The position numbers were made by a program, and so were the translations under genes. From Himantopus leucocephalus (lineage: Eukaryota; Chordata; Aves; Charadriiformes; Recurvirostridae), in assembly GCA_003993805.1 (NCBI GenBank), contig RSEF01000020.1, forward strand, positions 1,954,572 to 2,018,571: a stretch of DNA of 64,000 bases. The letters run 5' to 3'. This document shows positions 48,488 to 59,170 of this stretch, in pieces (position 1 is the first letter of the stretch; each line of letters begins with the position of its first letter). Below the pieces are notes generated by a model, which saw only the letters and a program-made list of their open reading frames with translations, ran no database searches and was not told the DNA's origin.

Positions 48488-48708
48488 ACAGTCACAGAAT
48501 GGTTTGGGTTGGAAGGGACCTTGAAGACCATCCAATTCCACCCCTCTGCCCTGGGCAGGGACACCTCCCACCAGCCCAGGTTGCTCCAAGCCCCGTCCAA
48601 CCTGGCCTTGAACACCTCCAGGGATGGGGCAGCCACAGCTTCTCGGGGCAACCTGCGCCAGGGGCTCACCGCCCTCATCATAAAAAAATTCCTTCCATAT
48701 CTGGGCTA
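48488..48708 (-). mobile_element. CR1: CR1 LINE, 5'-truncated copy on the minus strand
   Basis: cagaatggtttgggttggaa through ttccatatctgggctaa is the reverse complement of the CR1 3' end, so the element reads toward lower coordinates. It is about 220 bp and truncated. It shares its sequence body with the copy at 2184-2587. Confidence 0.95.
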
Positions 48709-50387
48709 AGGGGGCATTGGAGAGGGATCCTCACCTCTTCGCACTGCTCAGTTAGTCTGGGCTCTGGGGTAGCCCCAGCCTGGATTTTTTTGGGGGGCGG
48801 TGCCCAGCAGGGTCCCCCTGCACGCCCTGGCTTTCTGCTCAGCACCATGGCCCCAAAATCCATCCTCCCTTTCCTTACCAAATTCCTTTCCTAAGGACCT
48901 GGGCGGCACCTCGCGCTCCCTCCCCGCTTGGCAGGCGTCCGTGACACTCCTGCTCTGCAACAACAGCTATTTTTACCCCCCAGCTGCACGCACGCTCCCC
49001 AGGCTCAGCCTCCTGCCCTCCCTGTGCCCAGCACCATCCCCGGTTCCTGGCTGGGACCCCTCTGCAGCTGGGACCAGCCTCTGTTTGCATCCCCCATGCA
49101 CCCCGCAGCTAGGGGCAGGATGCAGGAGGGGCCCCTTCCCTTCGTTTGTGGGCATCATTTCTGCGAGCCCCATCCACCGCCCTGTGCAAAGCTCTTTTTT
49201 CAGCCTGACAAGTAGCTGGAGCTTGTTTTGTAGGAGGATGTATAGATATATTTGTGGCCCCTGCTATCTCCCCCTTCCCAATGGTCTTTTCATGTCCCCA
49301 GCCCAGGTCCCTCAAGTGAGCTCAGTGCTTCCTAGGGGACCAGCGCTGGGAGCTTTGCCAGGTCTTTTTGGCAGTCCAGGAAGGGTGTTGGACCTGGAAA
49401 ACCCCTGCCTCCTCAGGTTTGGGGGCCAGGCAGGGTCAGTGAGCACCCCGTGTCCTTCCCCGGGCTGCCGGACCCTGCGTGCCTCGAGGGGACCTGCCAC
49501 AGCCCCAGGCTGCTGCTGGCAGCGGGACATAAGCTGCCGGTCTCAGTGCTGCTCTCTAAACCAAGCATCAGGGCAGCGGCTTGAACCTGCCAGGCTCAGT
49601 GAAGGCTGAACAGGGGGATCCATCCGCATCCTGGGGGGATGATCCGGACATGAGCCCTGAGGGGGCTTGTGCAGGGGATGAGTGGGCTGTGGCAGGGGAT
49701 GGGGGGCTTCACCCCTGCTCTGGGCTCCCCATCCAGCCCGTGGCATGTCCAGAGGAGCCCCCCAGCATGAGAGGGGACCCAGGGACTGCAGCAGTGGCCC
49801 CCTGGGGGAGGACACCCTGAACATCACCCACTGCCCCGGGCTGGCCCCCGCTCACCTCTCATACAGCCCTTTGCTCCTTTCCAAAGAGAGGTTTTAATTT
49901 ACCCTCTCGGCTGGCGCAATCCTATCCCAAGCAATTCCCCAGCCATTCCTCCAAATCACAGTAATTACCTCATTACTTTGATATTAATAGAATTCATATG
50001 GCCTGGAGAAGATAATTGAAATTAGCCCCGCGCTGCCGGCAAGGGGGAGCAGAGGGGGCAGCGGGGGCCTGAGCCGGGTGAGGGGTGCAGGGCCATGCCC
50101 TGGCCGGATCCTGGCACCCACCGCGGGTCCTGGGGCCAACGATGTCTGTGGGGCTGCAGCCCGGCCGGTCCCGGCTCCAGGGCTGAATTATCGCCTGGAG
50201 TTTGCCCGATGGCACCATAAGTGAGCGGGCAGGATGGACACCCACTCTGGTCCCCGTCAGGCTCCATCCAGAAGGATGCTCAGCCGGACCCTGCCCTTGC
50301 TCTGGAGTTGCTCACCACCTCATTGTCCCCTGCCTCGTCCCCTGCTCTGGGCTGGCCATGGGGCTCTTCCCATTCTTTCTGGGGAGA

Positions 50388-50420
50388 AAAAAAGAAAAAA
50401 GAAAAAAAAAAAAAAAGAAT
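50388..50420. repeat. A-rich simple repeat
   Basis: aaaaaaagaaaaaagaaaaa continues into a 14-A run. It may be the tail of an old insertion, but no body was recognised. Confidence 0.8.
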
Positions 50421-50510
50421 CATTATCTGCAAAGGCAACAAAGGCAGCGCGGCGCTGAATAGCTCTCACAGGCGATGCCGTGCCCCCCGCAGCCGGCCGC
50501 TGCCCGGCGG

Positions 50511-50547
50511 GGCCGTGATGGAGCCGTGATGGAGCCGTGATGGAGCC
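50511..50547. repeat. Three tandem copies of gccgtgatgga
   Basis: gccgtgatggagccgtgatg continues for a third copy. It is a short exact 11-bp repeat. Confidence 0.9.
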
Positions 50548-51025
50548 CTCCCGCCCCACCTGCTCCCCGTCAGATGGGGGGTGACCCCCGACAAAGGCCA
50601 GGGCCGCATCTACCACCCTTGGGCTTTGCCCCGACACGTGTCTCCTTAACCTCTTCCTTGGGACCAGCTGCTACCAGGGGACCCTCCTTTGTGGCCCCGG
50701 TGCACGGCAGATGAGTGTCCCCATCTGGCCAGCGAGGCCTCGTCTGTTGGAGACCCCCTGCCCCGGCTTATAACGGCATTAACCTTGCCTGCTGCGCCCT
50801 GCCCCGCTCGCACACCCCCCATCAACTGTCACCGAGCGCCCCAGGTCCCCACGGGTCTAGGGACAGACTGCATCCCGGGCTGATGGCACCGCTCACCCAC
50901 CGCCCGGCACCTCGCAGGGACGGGCATCCCTGCGCGCATCTCCGGCACTGCCCGCCTGCGGGACAACCCAGGCACAGAGCTGGGCTGGAACCCTCCTCGC
51001 TCCTCCTCTTCTAGCACCATGGTGT

Positions 51026-51308
51026 GAATACTGCATGTAAATGCTGCATGTAAATATTGCATGTAAATGCTGCACATAAATGCTGCATGTCACTGCTGCA
51101 TGGTGATGCTGCACGATGCAAATGCTGCATGGCACTGCTGCATGGTGATGCTGCGCGATATAAGTGCTGCACGTCACTGCTGCATGGCGATGCTGCACAA
51201 TACAAATGCTGCACATCACTGCTGCGTGGTGTAAGCGCTGTGTGCAAACGCTGCACCACGTAAATGCAGCACGTAAATGCTGATTATTGGTGCTGCATAT
51301 GGAAATGC
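51026..51308. repeat. Minisatellite based on tgctgca-tgtaaa units
   Basis: About 280 bp of diverged 12-14 bp units (atgctgcatgtaa, ctgctgcatggtgatg, ctgcacgatgcaaatgc). A higher-order period of about 66 bp is visible in the middle, where cactgctgcatggtgatgct recurs. Frames through it translate as HAVTC/HRAAS-like repeats and are not genes. Confidence 0.92.
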
Positions 51309-53731
51309 AGAGTCTGGGAGCCGTAGGGGCTGGCAGGCGGGCAGAGGGGGTGGGCTCACCCTTGGGGGGGCGCAGGAGGTGGGTGTCGGGAGCCATGCCT
51401 GGAGAGGGACCAGGCAGGACAAGGCGGGGGTGGCGGCGGCGGGGGGGAATTAGCCTCCAGGGGCTTGAAAAGTTCCCCCATCCCTGTGTCTGCGGGCGGG
51501 GTGAGCCCAGCCTTGGCTCCCCCAGTGCTGGGGGTCGGGACCAGGATCCCAGCGTGGGGGCTCCATCCCAACCCCACTGCCACCAAGGCGTGTGTCCTTG
51601 CTCGGTCCAGCACCAAGCTCCCCATGGAGCTGGGGGGTGCTGGGGCACCCCGGGGTGCCCTGCAGGCAGGGGACCATCAGTGATGGGATGCAGGGAGCAG
51701 CGGTGTGCAGGGTCAAGCCCTGGGAAAAGGAGCTGAGGCGGAGGCTGGCATCCCCCGGCTGGCAGAGGTCCTCGTTCCGGTCAGCGGTGTCCCCAGGCCA
51801 GGGACAAGAAGAGGAGAGACTCCGCCACCGCCACCTCCCTCACCAGACATCCATCCCCGAGGAGGCCTTATCTGCCGCTAATGCTTCGCAGCAGCCTCCC
51901 CGAAGCTTGCGGGCTTGGCAAGACGCTCCGAGACTGCATTTGCTCCAAATGGATTGTATCAGGGGGAGAACAAAGCACTGGAGAGTTTTCAAAGCCAAGT
52001 GGCGATCGCAGCCCACAGGAGAGGCAGCCGGTCCCCTCAGTGTCACCTCGCTGGGGACACACTGGGGAGCAGGCTCGTCCCCAAAAGCCACCGGCCAGCA
52101 GGCTGGTGGCCCTCGGCTGTCCCNTCCCCAAAAGCCACCGGCCAGCAGGCTGGTGGCCCTTGGCTGTCCCTTCCCAGCCACAGCTCTGCCATCCCATGGT
52201 GGTGGCCAGGCAGGAGCCGTTCAACGGGTGCTGGCCAGAAGACAACAGCTCCATTTTCACCGAAAAATGTCCTGCTGCAAAATCTGGCCTTGCTCCAGCC
52301 GCAAATGAAAAAAAAAATAAGGTTGGTGGGTTGGTTTTTTTTCCTCTTCCGAAGTTTCTTGGAAAGCTGCTGCTGGCTCTGGAGCAAACGCTGACCTCGG
52401 CATCGTGGGGTTGCTTCGCTCCCCATCCCTGGTGCAGGCAGCTCCAGGCGGCAGCCCCCAGGGCAGAGAGGACTGGTTTTTCTCCAACACCCTCAACAAC
52501 TTGGGGAAAAAAAGGGAAATATTGTCTCCTCCATCGATCTCAGCGTAAATTGCAATCGCCGTGTCAGGAGCGGTGCTAACGCGGAGGCTTCCCCTGCCCA
52601 GCATCTGCTCCGAGCCCTGGGAACGTCAGCAGAGACGGCCGCGGGCGATGCCAGGACTCACCCAGAGCACGACGGCCACGCGTCGGATGAAGCAAGGTGT
52701 GCACCGTGCTCGTGGCGAGGGGTCCCCAAGGAAGCGATGGCACACGGGGAACCGGGCTTGTCAGGAAGGACTGGAGGAGAAGGAGGAACTGTGTAGGCAG
52801 AGGAAGGAATAAGACCAGAAAGTCATGTTGGCTCCGCTCCCCCTTCAATACGCAGAGAAGATGTTGTCAGCAGTGAGTCAGCTCCGGGAGGTATGTGAAA
52901 TCATAATTGAAGAATGCTGAGAAAACAGCAAAAAACCCACAAAAAAAAAAAAACAAAACGTGGGGGAAAAAAAATACCAACAACCCGCAAGCAAACGCAA
53001 CAGGAATGGTGCAGATCCCGGAGCCTCGGCGCTGGGCAGAGACATGAAAGAGGACGGGTTTAGCAACTGGACGCTTTTCAGGGCACAGTGGGATAACTGC
53101 AAAATTGCATCAGGGCCGGGGAAAATGCAAACAAACCCAAGAGCAGCGGCTTTCTGCTGCGGGCCGGTCTAAGGGCACCGCGTGGCCCTGCAGCATCTGG
53201 CCCTGCGGCGGTGGGCTGGAAGGACCCACGTGAGATCCCGGAGACTCTCCCAGCGCATTCCCAACCCACCAGAAATGTCGCAGCCGCGAGAGCTCCTTTG
53301 GACAAGTGTCATTGAGAATCCGGGGAAACAATAGAGGTGCACAACGCCAGGCTGTGCGAAACGCCTGACTCAGGGCACTGCCGCATCTGGAACGACAAAC
53401 TCGTTAGTGCCAGATTAGCAAGAGGGAGAGGCGCAGGGGCTCACCATGGAGGCTCTGACGTCCCCACGGCAAGAGAGATGCAGAGGAAGCGAGCGGTCTC
53501 CTGCAGAAGGTGTGGGGTGGTTCACCGAAAGCCAGAGGGGAAAAGACATGGGAAAATCAAGGAAAATGTCATAAATTCAGAAACTCAAAGGAAAAGGTGT
53601 AAGCAGCGGGCAAAGGGAGGTCTGTGTGCCCTGCGGGGAGAGGCTGCGAGCTGGGGGCTGCGGGCAGCACGGGGGGAGACAGTGCTGGATGGCGGTGGGA
53701 TGGGGAGAGGAGAGGGGTCCTGCCCATTGCT
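51309..53731. other. Non-coding DNA
   Basis: GC-rich, with unique stretches at 51855-51990 and 52480-52570 that might be conserved (gaaatattgtctcctccatc, gcgtaaattgcaatcgc). No gene is supported. It includes the 46-bp duplication around the N at 52124. Confidence 0.45.
52078..52170. repeat. Two 46-bp copies flanking a single N
   Basis: 52078-52123 and 52125-52170 both read tccccaaaagccaccggcca through ggctgtccc with one C/T difference. The N at 52124 separates them. This is a probable assembly overlap. Confidence 0.9.
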
Positions 53732-54030
53732 GCTGGGGACTGCACCCAACGCCAGCACTCCAGCCCTCCTGGAAAGCCCCGGGCACCCAGCCAAGATGGG
53801 GAACAGGGATCCCATCAAAGGATGGGGCGTTGCACTGACCCAGTGCAAATGCAACGCAAAGCAGGGAAAATATCGGTGCTNCGCCGCTGGGGACTGCACC
53901 CAACGCCAGCACTCCAGCCCTCCCGGAAAGCCCCGGGCACCCAGCCGAGGCGGGGAACAGGGACTCAAAGGATGGGGCGTTGCACTGACCCAGTGCAAAT
54001 GCAACGCAAAGCAGGGAAAATATCGGTGCT
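53732..54030. repeat. Two near-identical 145-149 bp copies flanking a single N
   Basis: Copy one is 53732-53880 and copy two 53886-54030; both run from gctggggactgcacccaac to aaaatatcggtgct. They differ by a few substitutions and a 4-bp indel (gatcccatcaaagg against gactcaaagg). The N at 53881 sits at the join. Unmerged contig ends or haplotypes are as likely as a true tandem duplication. Confidence 0.9.
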
Positions 54031-54411
54031 AAACTCGGAGCAGCAGCGAAGTGGCAGGAGAGCGCGCTTCAGCTGGTGTCCACGCTGAGCAGGGCTGTGA
54101 AACCTTCTTCCCCTGCACAGCAGAGAGGGCCAGAGGGGTAGGGGGAAGCCACACCAAACTTCAGCAGTGCCGTAAGCCCGGCCCAGGTGGCACACAGATA
54201 CCAGGGAGGGTTTGGGGCTGCTGCCCCAACATCGCGGCACCGCCACCATGAGCGACGGCGGGTGGGATCAGGTCACACACGGCAGCCAGCTCAGGACCGG
54301 TGGGGACACAAGCCACCCCACACCCAGCCGGAGAGAGCCCGTGTCCTGCAGCATCCCCACGGGTGGGTGAGCTGGGCACCAAACCACAGCTTCAGGGTCC
54401 CAGGTGTCCCA

Positions 54412-55084
54412 TGGGGTTAAGAATGGGAAACTAAACTATATATATATGTAAGCAAAGTAAAAAACTTTATTATAATTGATAATGGTGTGATCAGGCTAAA
54501 GGACATTAATCAGAACATCTATTACATGGTGTAAATGGTATAAATTGTTCATTATAATTATCATTTACTAAATCAATAGTTCAAAGCTAGCTTGAGAAAT
54601 AATTGTTTTTATAGAGACTGATGTTACTCACCCATGTTGACGACTGTGGGAAGCTCTCTTTGACTCAGCCTCGGGGGTAACCTTGAGGGGCGTTCCCACT
54701 CAAGGGAGGAATTCCAAACACACTCCTAAGGAGGGGGTGTACCAGAATTGTTCTCGTTCAAAGATGGGACTAAGCTTTTATAGCATGAAGTGATTGACTG
54801 CCAGTCATTTGTTGCTAAGTCAAACCTTCTAGCTCAGCAAAACACTGTATATTTTTATCATTCTTTTGTTCCTCTTGAGAACATCTGGTTTCACATCCTA
54901 CCCTGTGGAGCATCTGGTTTCACATCCTACCCTGTGACATTCATTCTCGGGGCTGCTGAGTCAGGCTAATAATCCTCAGTGTCCTTCAACACTATGGACA
55001 GTATGACCTCCTCACACGTCTGCCAGTTTTCTGCCAGAAAACTCATACAAGTAAGGCGAAGTTCAAGACGATGTTCTTATTTCA
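54412..55084 (-). mobile_element. Probable endogenous retrovirus LTR (ERVL-like)
   Basis: Read on the minus strand, the 673 bp block starts TGAAATAAG and ends CCCCA, so it has TG...CA termini. It carries a TATA box (TATAAAAGC, plus 54774-54782) and, about 300 bp on, AATAAA (plus 54466-54471), followed by a short AT-rich end. The nine bases before the start read AGGTGGGGG, a good polypurine-tract candidate, so this would be a 3' LTR. The block is AT-rich against GC-rich surroundings, a sign of insertion. No target-site duplication was identified and the family name is a guess. Confidence 0.7.
54882..54936. repeat. Perfect 26-bp direct repeat inside the LTR
   Basis: catctggtttcacatcctac plus cctgtg occurs at 54882-54907 and again at 54911-54936 with a 3-bp spacer. 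It lies upstream of the TATA box in the LTR orientation, where U3 enhancer repeats sit. Confidence 0.95.
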
Positions 55085-55400
55085 CCCCCACCTAGGCAGA
55101 GCGTCCTGCTACGCCAGGCGGGGACCAGGGCTTGGTCCTGGGAGCCAAGCAATTGTGAAACAGCAACAAAAGATGGTCTTTTCATATCATACCCAAAAAT
55201 AAATTGAACGATCCACCCAGTTCAATGTACCCTTCAAAGCGTGTCCATTGGACATGACAAAAATGATGGCAGTAAGGAATAACTGCATGAAAGGGGCTCC
55301 CAGCCCATGCCGAGGAGCCAACGTAGGTAGGAGCACCATAAATTGCACTTTTCAGGGGTGTAGGCATCTGAAGCGGTGAATATTGCACACTAGCAAACAC
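55085..55400 (-). mobile_element. Possible internal remnant of the same retroviral element
   Basis: The block follows the putative polypurine tract (plus 55085-55093). A minus-strand frame of 72 codons (55182-55400) ends within it, with another stop shortly after. I do not recognise a retroviral protein in it, so it may be decayed 3' internal sequence or simply host flank. Nothing suggests an intact provirus. Confidence 0.3.
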
Positions 55401-56689
55401 CCATCGTTGAAGAGATGCCGCTCAAGATGGCTGACGTATTCCCAGCACTCCCCTCCAGAGGTGGACATTGGCCACCGCTCCGGGGTGCGCAAAGCCCCCG
55501 GCAGGGCTGGACTAGGCTGCAGCTTGGTGCTGGATCCTCGCTGGGCTCCCCAAGGCTGGGACCTGTCTCCAAGAAGCTAAAAACAATGGGGAGAATGCCT
55601 GTAGGGACTGTGGGATGGGCAGGTCCTCCTCCAGTGGCCGGAGCCCCGGTGTCACCATCTGTGCGGCTGCAGATTCCCCCCCCACCAAACTGTCCCGGCC
55701 CCGCGGAGCTCTTTGCCCTCAATGGGGATGATGAACAAAGAGATTTGACATAATCCCACGCGATCTGCATAACGCACGGCCCCCAAAACGTGCCGCTCTC
55801 CCCCACCACGTCGCACAGTGCTCCTGGATGTTCCTCCCTCTTCTCAGCCTGCTTCCCATTTCCCTGGCCATGGATGGCAGCCGGGAGTGACACCGGGCAC
55901 TGAGCAGCTCCGCCAGCCCTCTGGGCACGGGGACCTGCAGCCTGGCGCTGCCGGAGGCGCTGCCGGAGGCCCCCGCAGCCGGACAGGCAGCTCTCGCTCT
56001 GGGACACAAACACCAGGCGGTGGACTGGGGAGAGACCAAACGTGAAAGCGTGTTTGAGACATTTTCACCGGGACACTTTGAGGGCGGCTCATCCTGAAAG
56101 GTCCCTTTCTCCACTCCCCCCATCACCTCTATCCCACCCCCGGGAAAGGAAAGTCCCGCTGGAGCACGGGTGCTGAGCTTTAGCTGGGGTCGAGCATTTC
56201 GGAACCACAAAATCCAGCCCCCTCGAGCCGAGAAAAGAAACCATCCCTTAGCGATTGCTGGTTTTGCTTTAAAATACAAAAGCAAAGCGAAAAATAAACC
56301 CCACCAGTGCCTGCAGCCGGCTGCTGTGACTGCAGAAGATGCGATGCCTGGTCACTGCAACCTGCTGTGTTTGCAGGGCTGGGAGCGGCCGCATCCAGCG
56401 CCTGCGCCACCCTCCGACACACCGCTACCTGTGACAACACAGGGACACATACCCGACGTAGCCAGCTGCGACAGTGCCACATGGAAGCGGCCTGACATGA
56501 AAGTGGCTCTTTCCCCATAAATAACCCCAAAGGGAGGGTCCACCCGATGGCGGCAGCGCAGACCCGGTCGGGCAGCACCGGAGGACGCGTCCGAGTGCCC
56601 GCTCACCGCAGGGCAGGCACAGCCAGAGCCGGCAGCATCTCAGCATCTGCAACCGTCTCCAGTAATGCCACCCGGAGGCTCCAAAATGT
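55401..56689. other. GC-rich non-coding DNA
   Basis: No gene or repeat family recognised. The 207- and 188-codon minus-strand frames at 55390-56285 overlap each other and plus-strand frames and have no recognisable domain. Confidence 0.45.
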
Positions 56690-57260
56690 TGGTGAAAAAA
56701 TAAATATAGCTCAAAGGAGACCAAGAGATCGAAGGGAAATGGCCATTAGCAACCCTCCATCTGCAGTAAAAAAGCCAGCCATGTCCGGCACTCCGCATCT
56801 AATGGGTTTTTAATATTCTCGTGGCACGCACTGTGGTATATATGGTAAGAGACACTTGGAGGTCTTGCATGAGCACCATTACTCGGGGGGCTGCTCGCGG
56901 AGCTCAGGCTCTTCCTCTCCCTGCCAGCTGCCTTGTAGATGTAGATGTTTCAATTATTCTGTCAAGCTGCATATTCCAAATTAAGGCCAGAGAAGTGTCT
57001 CTGTCTTATATAGAAAGGATTAAAAAAAAAAAAATATATATCCCTAAAAGGAAAAGAAATGAACTCAGAAATTAATAAGGCTGATTGACAATGCTGCTTT
57101 GGAAACTCTGGTACCATATGGCATCCTTGAATGGCTGCAGTGCTGTTAGGATGGAGCTGACCAGCTGGAGAGTTACTGTGGGTTGTTTGTAATTGTAATA
57201 ATGGATATCAGATGGCTGGTGTGGAGCAGTTTATAAATGAGAACAGACAATGAGCCGCAC
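56690..57260. promoter_or_regulatory. Candidate conserved regulatory element (about 0.5 kb)
   Basis: A long unique AT-leaning stretch (caattattctgtcaagctgc, ggctgattgacaatgctgct, cagtttataaatgagaacag) with low CpG, containing tgattgacag-like (TALE/PBX) and TAAT cores. It lies between GC-rich flanks and has no coding potential. Of the islands in this window it is the longest. Confidence 0.4.
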
Positions 57261-57679
57261 TGTTTGTCAGGAAATCATTGCTGATATGGGCTTTGCGTTA
57301 CCCACCGCTCCCCGGTGGAGCTCCCAGGGCATCCTGTGCCGCCGGTTGGGCCGGCTTCGGCCGGGAGCGGCGCGATCCTGCGGCAGGTATCGCATCGGCG
57401 ACCGGGGTGGGTGGTCCAGCCCTGAGCAAAACTGCCAAAAAAAACCCCTCGCCCTCCTGGTACTTTGGGCAGAGCGTCAGACGCCACTTGGAGATGCCGG
57501 CGGGGCTGATGTCCTCATGCGCAAACCGCAATGTGCCGCCGGGCGCCTCTCCAAGGAAGCCAAAGCAAAGGGGACCCGGCCGGGGATCCGCCGGAGCCTC
57601 GGGAGCCATCCAGGCTCGCAGGGCTGATGGGGGCTCGGACACTGACTCCTCCAGATTGGTTTCTGTGCTCAGCAGCCGG
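57261..57679. other. CpG-rich stretch
   Basis: CpG-dense sequence (ccggttgggccggcttcggc, gtatcgcatcggcgacc) between two AT-rich islands. It might be a small CpG island or promoter, but no exon was recognised. Confidence 0.35.
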
Positions 57680-57845
57680 AAAAATCATGACATTTCAGAA
57701 TTTGCCACTTAATGCATTTTTAATTTTTTTTTAAAGTCGGTAACAGTGAAATTCATTATTTCAGTTTCTGCTATCTCCAGCTCTACGGCTTATCACATAA
57801 AACAAAGCTTGAGTTTGGAACAAAAACGTCACATGCTTGTTCCCT
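57680..57845. promoter_or_regulatory. AT-rich candidate element
   Basis: Unique sequence (gccacttaatgcatttttaa, ggttatc-type and cttatcacataaaacaaagc motifs). Composition and motif evidence only. Confidence 0.25.
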
Positions 57846-58095
57846 CTTCTTTTCCAAGACGGAATTCCATCCAAATTAACAGAGGGCATTGCCCAGCTGA
57901 AACATCCCCTCTGCTCTGACAGAAGCCACCTTGTGCCACATCGCCCGGCAGAGCCCAGGGCAGCGAGCCCCAGCCCGGGGGGGACCAGGGCAGGAGATGG
58001 CTGCGAGAGAAGGCTGCACTCAAGGCTTAGATGTTACGCCTATTTTTAATTCCCTGGGGTCCTAGATTTTATTTTTTCTCCAAAATTATCTCAGT

Positions 58096-58111
58096 AAAAA
58101 AAAAAAAAAAA
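58096..58111. repeat. Poly-A run of 16
   Basis: A homopolymer between ctcagt and ggcataacc. Confidence 0.9.
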
Positions 58112-58585
58112 GGCATAACCAAATCGGATTATGCACACACCCCCAGCAACACCCGGAGCCCCTTTGCTGGGGGGACCTGCCGACAGCCGGCAGGGTACAA
58201 GAAGCACACCCGTGTGTTATTTCACACGCACGCGCACATCCACGAGCCCAAACACAACTGGGCACTCCGGCAGGTCTTATTTTGGGCTCAGCAGCCCCGG
58301 GGCGGGGATGGAAGGAGTCCCTGGCACTGCTTGGGTTTTCTCCCTGCGTGGCTTCAGGCTGGTGGCATCGCTGGTGCTGGGGCCGCAGAGCGGTGGGCGC
58401 TTGGGGACGGTCCAGCCGGCAGCAGGGAGAGGTTTCTAGGAAAGCAAGCTCTGCAGGAGGGCGGCCAGGACCGGAGCTGGGGCCACGGCATGTGGCAAGC
58501 ACCGGGCAGAGCATCCACAAGCCGAGGTGCCCCTCTGAGCCCCACTGCACGGCACCTCCACGGCCATGAAACATCCTCTCTCGCT

Positions 58586-58731
58586 GTATATCATAAAATT
58601 AAATATTTCTTATATAAATATTATATATATTCATATATTATATATTTAATTATATTTGTGTGTTTTCTATATATTCTTATACAAATATTTCTTTTTTTAT
58701 TATTCTTATATATTATATAAATATTTCTTAG
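58586..58731. repeat. AT-rich degenerate tandem repeat
   Basis: About 145 bp made of ttatataaatatttct-like units with many TATA steps. No gene lies nearby to suggest these are promoters. Confidence 0.85.
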
Positions 58732-58899
58732 AAACGCCGGGACATACAAATCCTCAGACAAAACCCTTTGTCAAGCTGGAAAAGGGCAGGGCAGGACGAT
58801 TAAAGTCTGTGATCGAGATCAGCTGGCAGGAAATCTTGCTCTAAACCATCACCCCTCACCGAGCTCTGCAGTTATTTCCCTGAAGAAAGGCCAACTCCC

Positions 58900-59170
58900 G
58901 CTCCGAGCTCTAAAAATGTGCCCGATTACAGCGGGGCATGGCTCTTTCTCAAAACGCCGATATTACTATTTTTTTCCAGTTTGGAGAGGATTATTTGAGT
59001 CTGCTTATGCAGAGTCTTGGTTTCTAGGCTTTCATATGAAATGCAAGTTACCCATTCATTTTAATAGCAGAGATTCAGGGTTTGTCTTATTTATACTAAC
59101 CACTATTCAGGGAAAATTGGTATTCAATCACCGTGCACCAAACTTCATATCCAGTTGGTTTTAATTAGTA
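58900..59170. promoter_or_regulatory. Candidate conserved regulatory element
   Basis: Unique AT-rich block (gagtctgcttatgcagagtc, cattcattttaatagcagag, ggttttaattagtaag) that starts and ends abruptly against GC-rich DNA. A weak frame at 58916-59164 has no homology and atypical composition. A regulatory role is inferred. Confidence 0.35.

Larger units (their letters stand above)
48709..51025. other. Non-coding DNA; AT-rich island at 49890-50035
   Basis: No gene recognised. 49890-50035 (cacagtaattacctcattac, gatattaatagaattcatat) is a unique AT-rich island with several TAAT cores, a candidate regulatory element. Confidence 0.45.
57846..58899. other. Non-coding DNA with poly-A and AT repeats
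   Basis: Ordinary GC-rich sequence apart from the poly-A run at 58096 and the AT-rich tract at 58586-58731. No gene recognised. Confidence 0.45.

Noticed and set aside
51011..51648. Repetitive HAAVTC/HRAAS-like protein frames
   Set aside because: They are translations of the tgctgca minisatellite.
53337..54088. Frames with duplicated peptide blocks that look like a repeat protein
   Set aside because: The peptide duplication comes from the 145-149 bp copies around the N at 53881.
55182..55400. 72-codon minus-strand frame as a retroviral gene
   Set aside because: No retroviral protein motif is recognisable; kept only as a possible internal remnant.
58586..58731. TATA boxes in the AT-rich tract as promoters
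   Set aside because: TATA steps here are a product of low complexity; no exon or CpG island follows.
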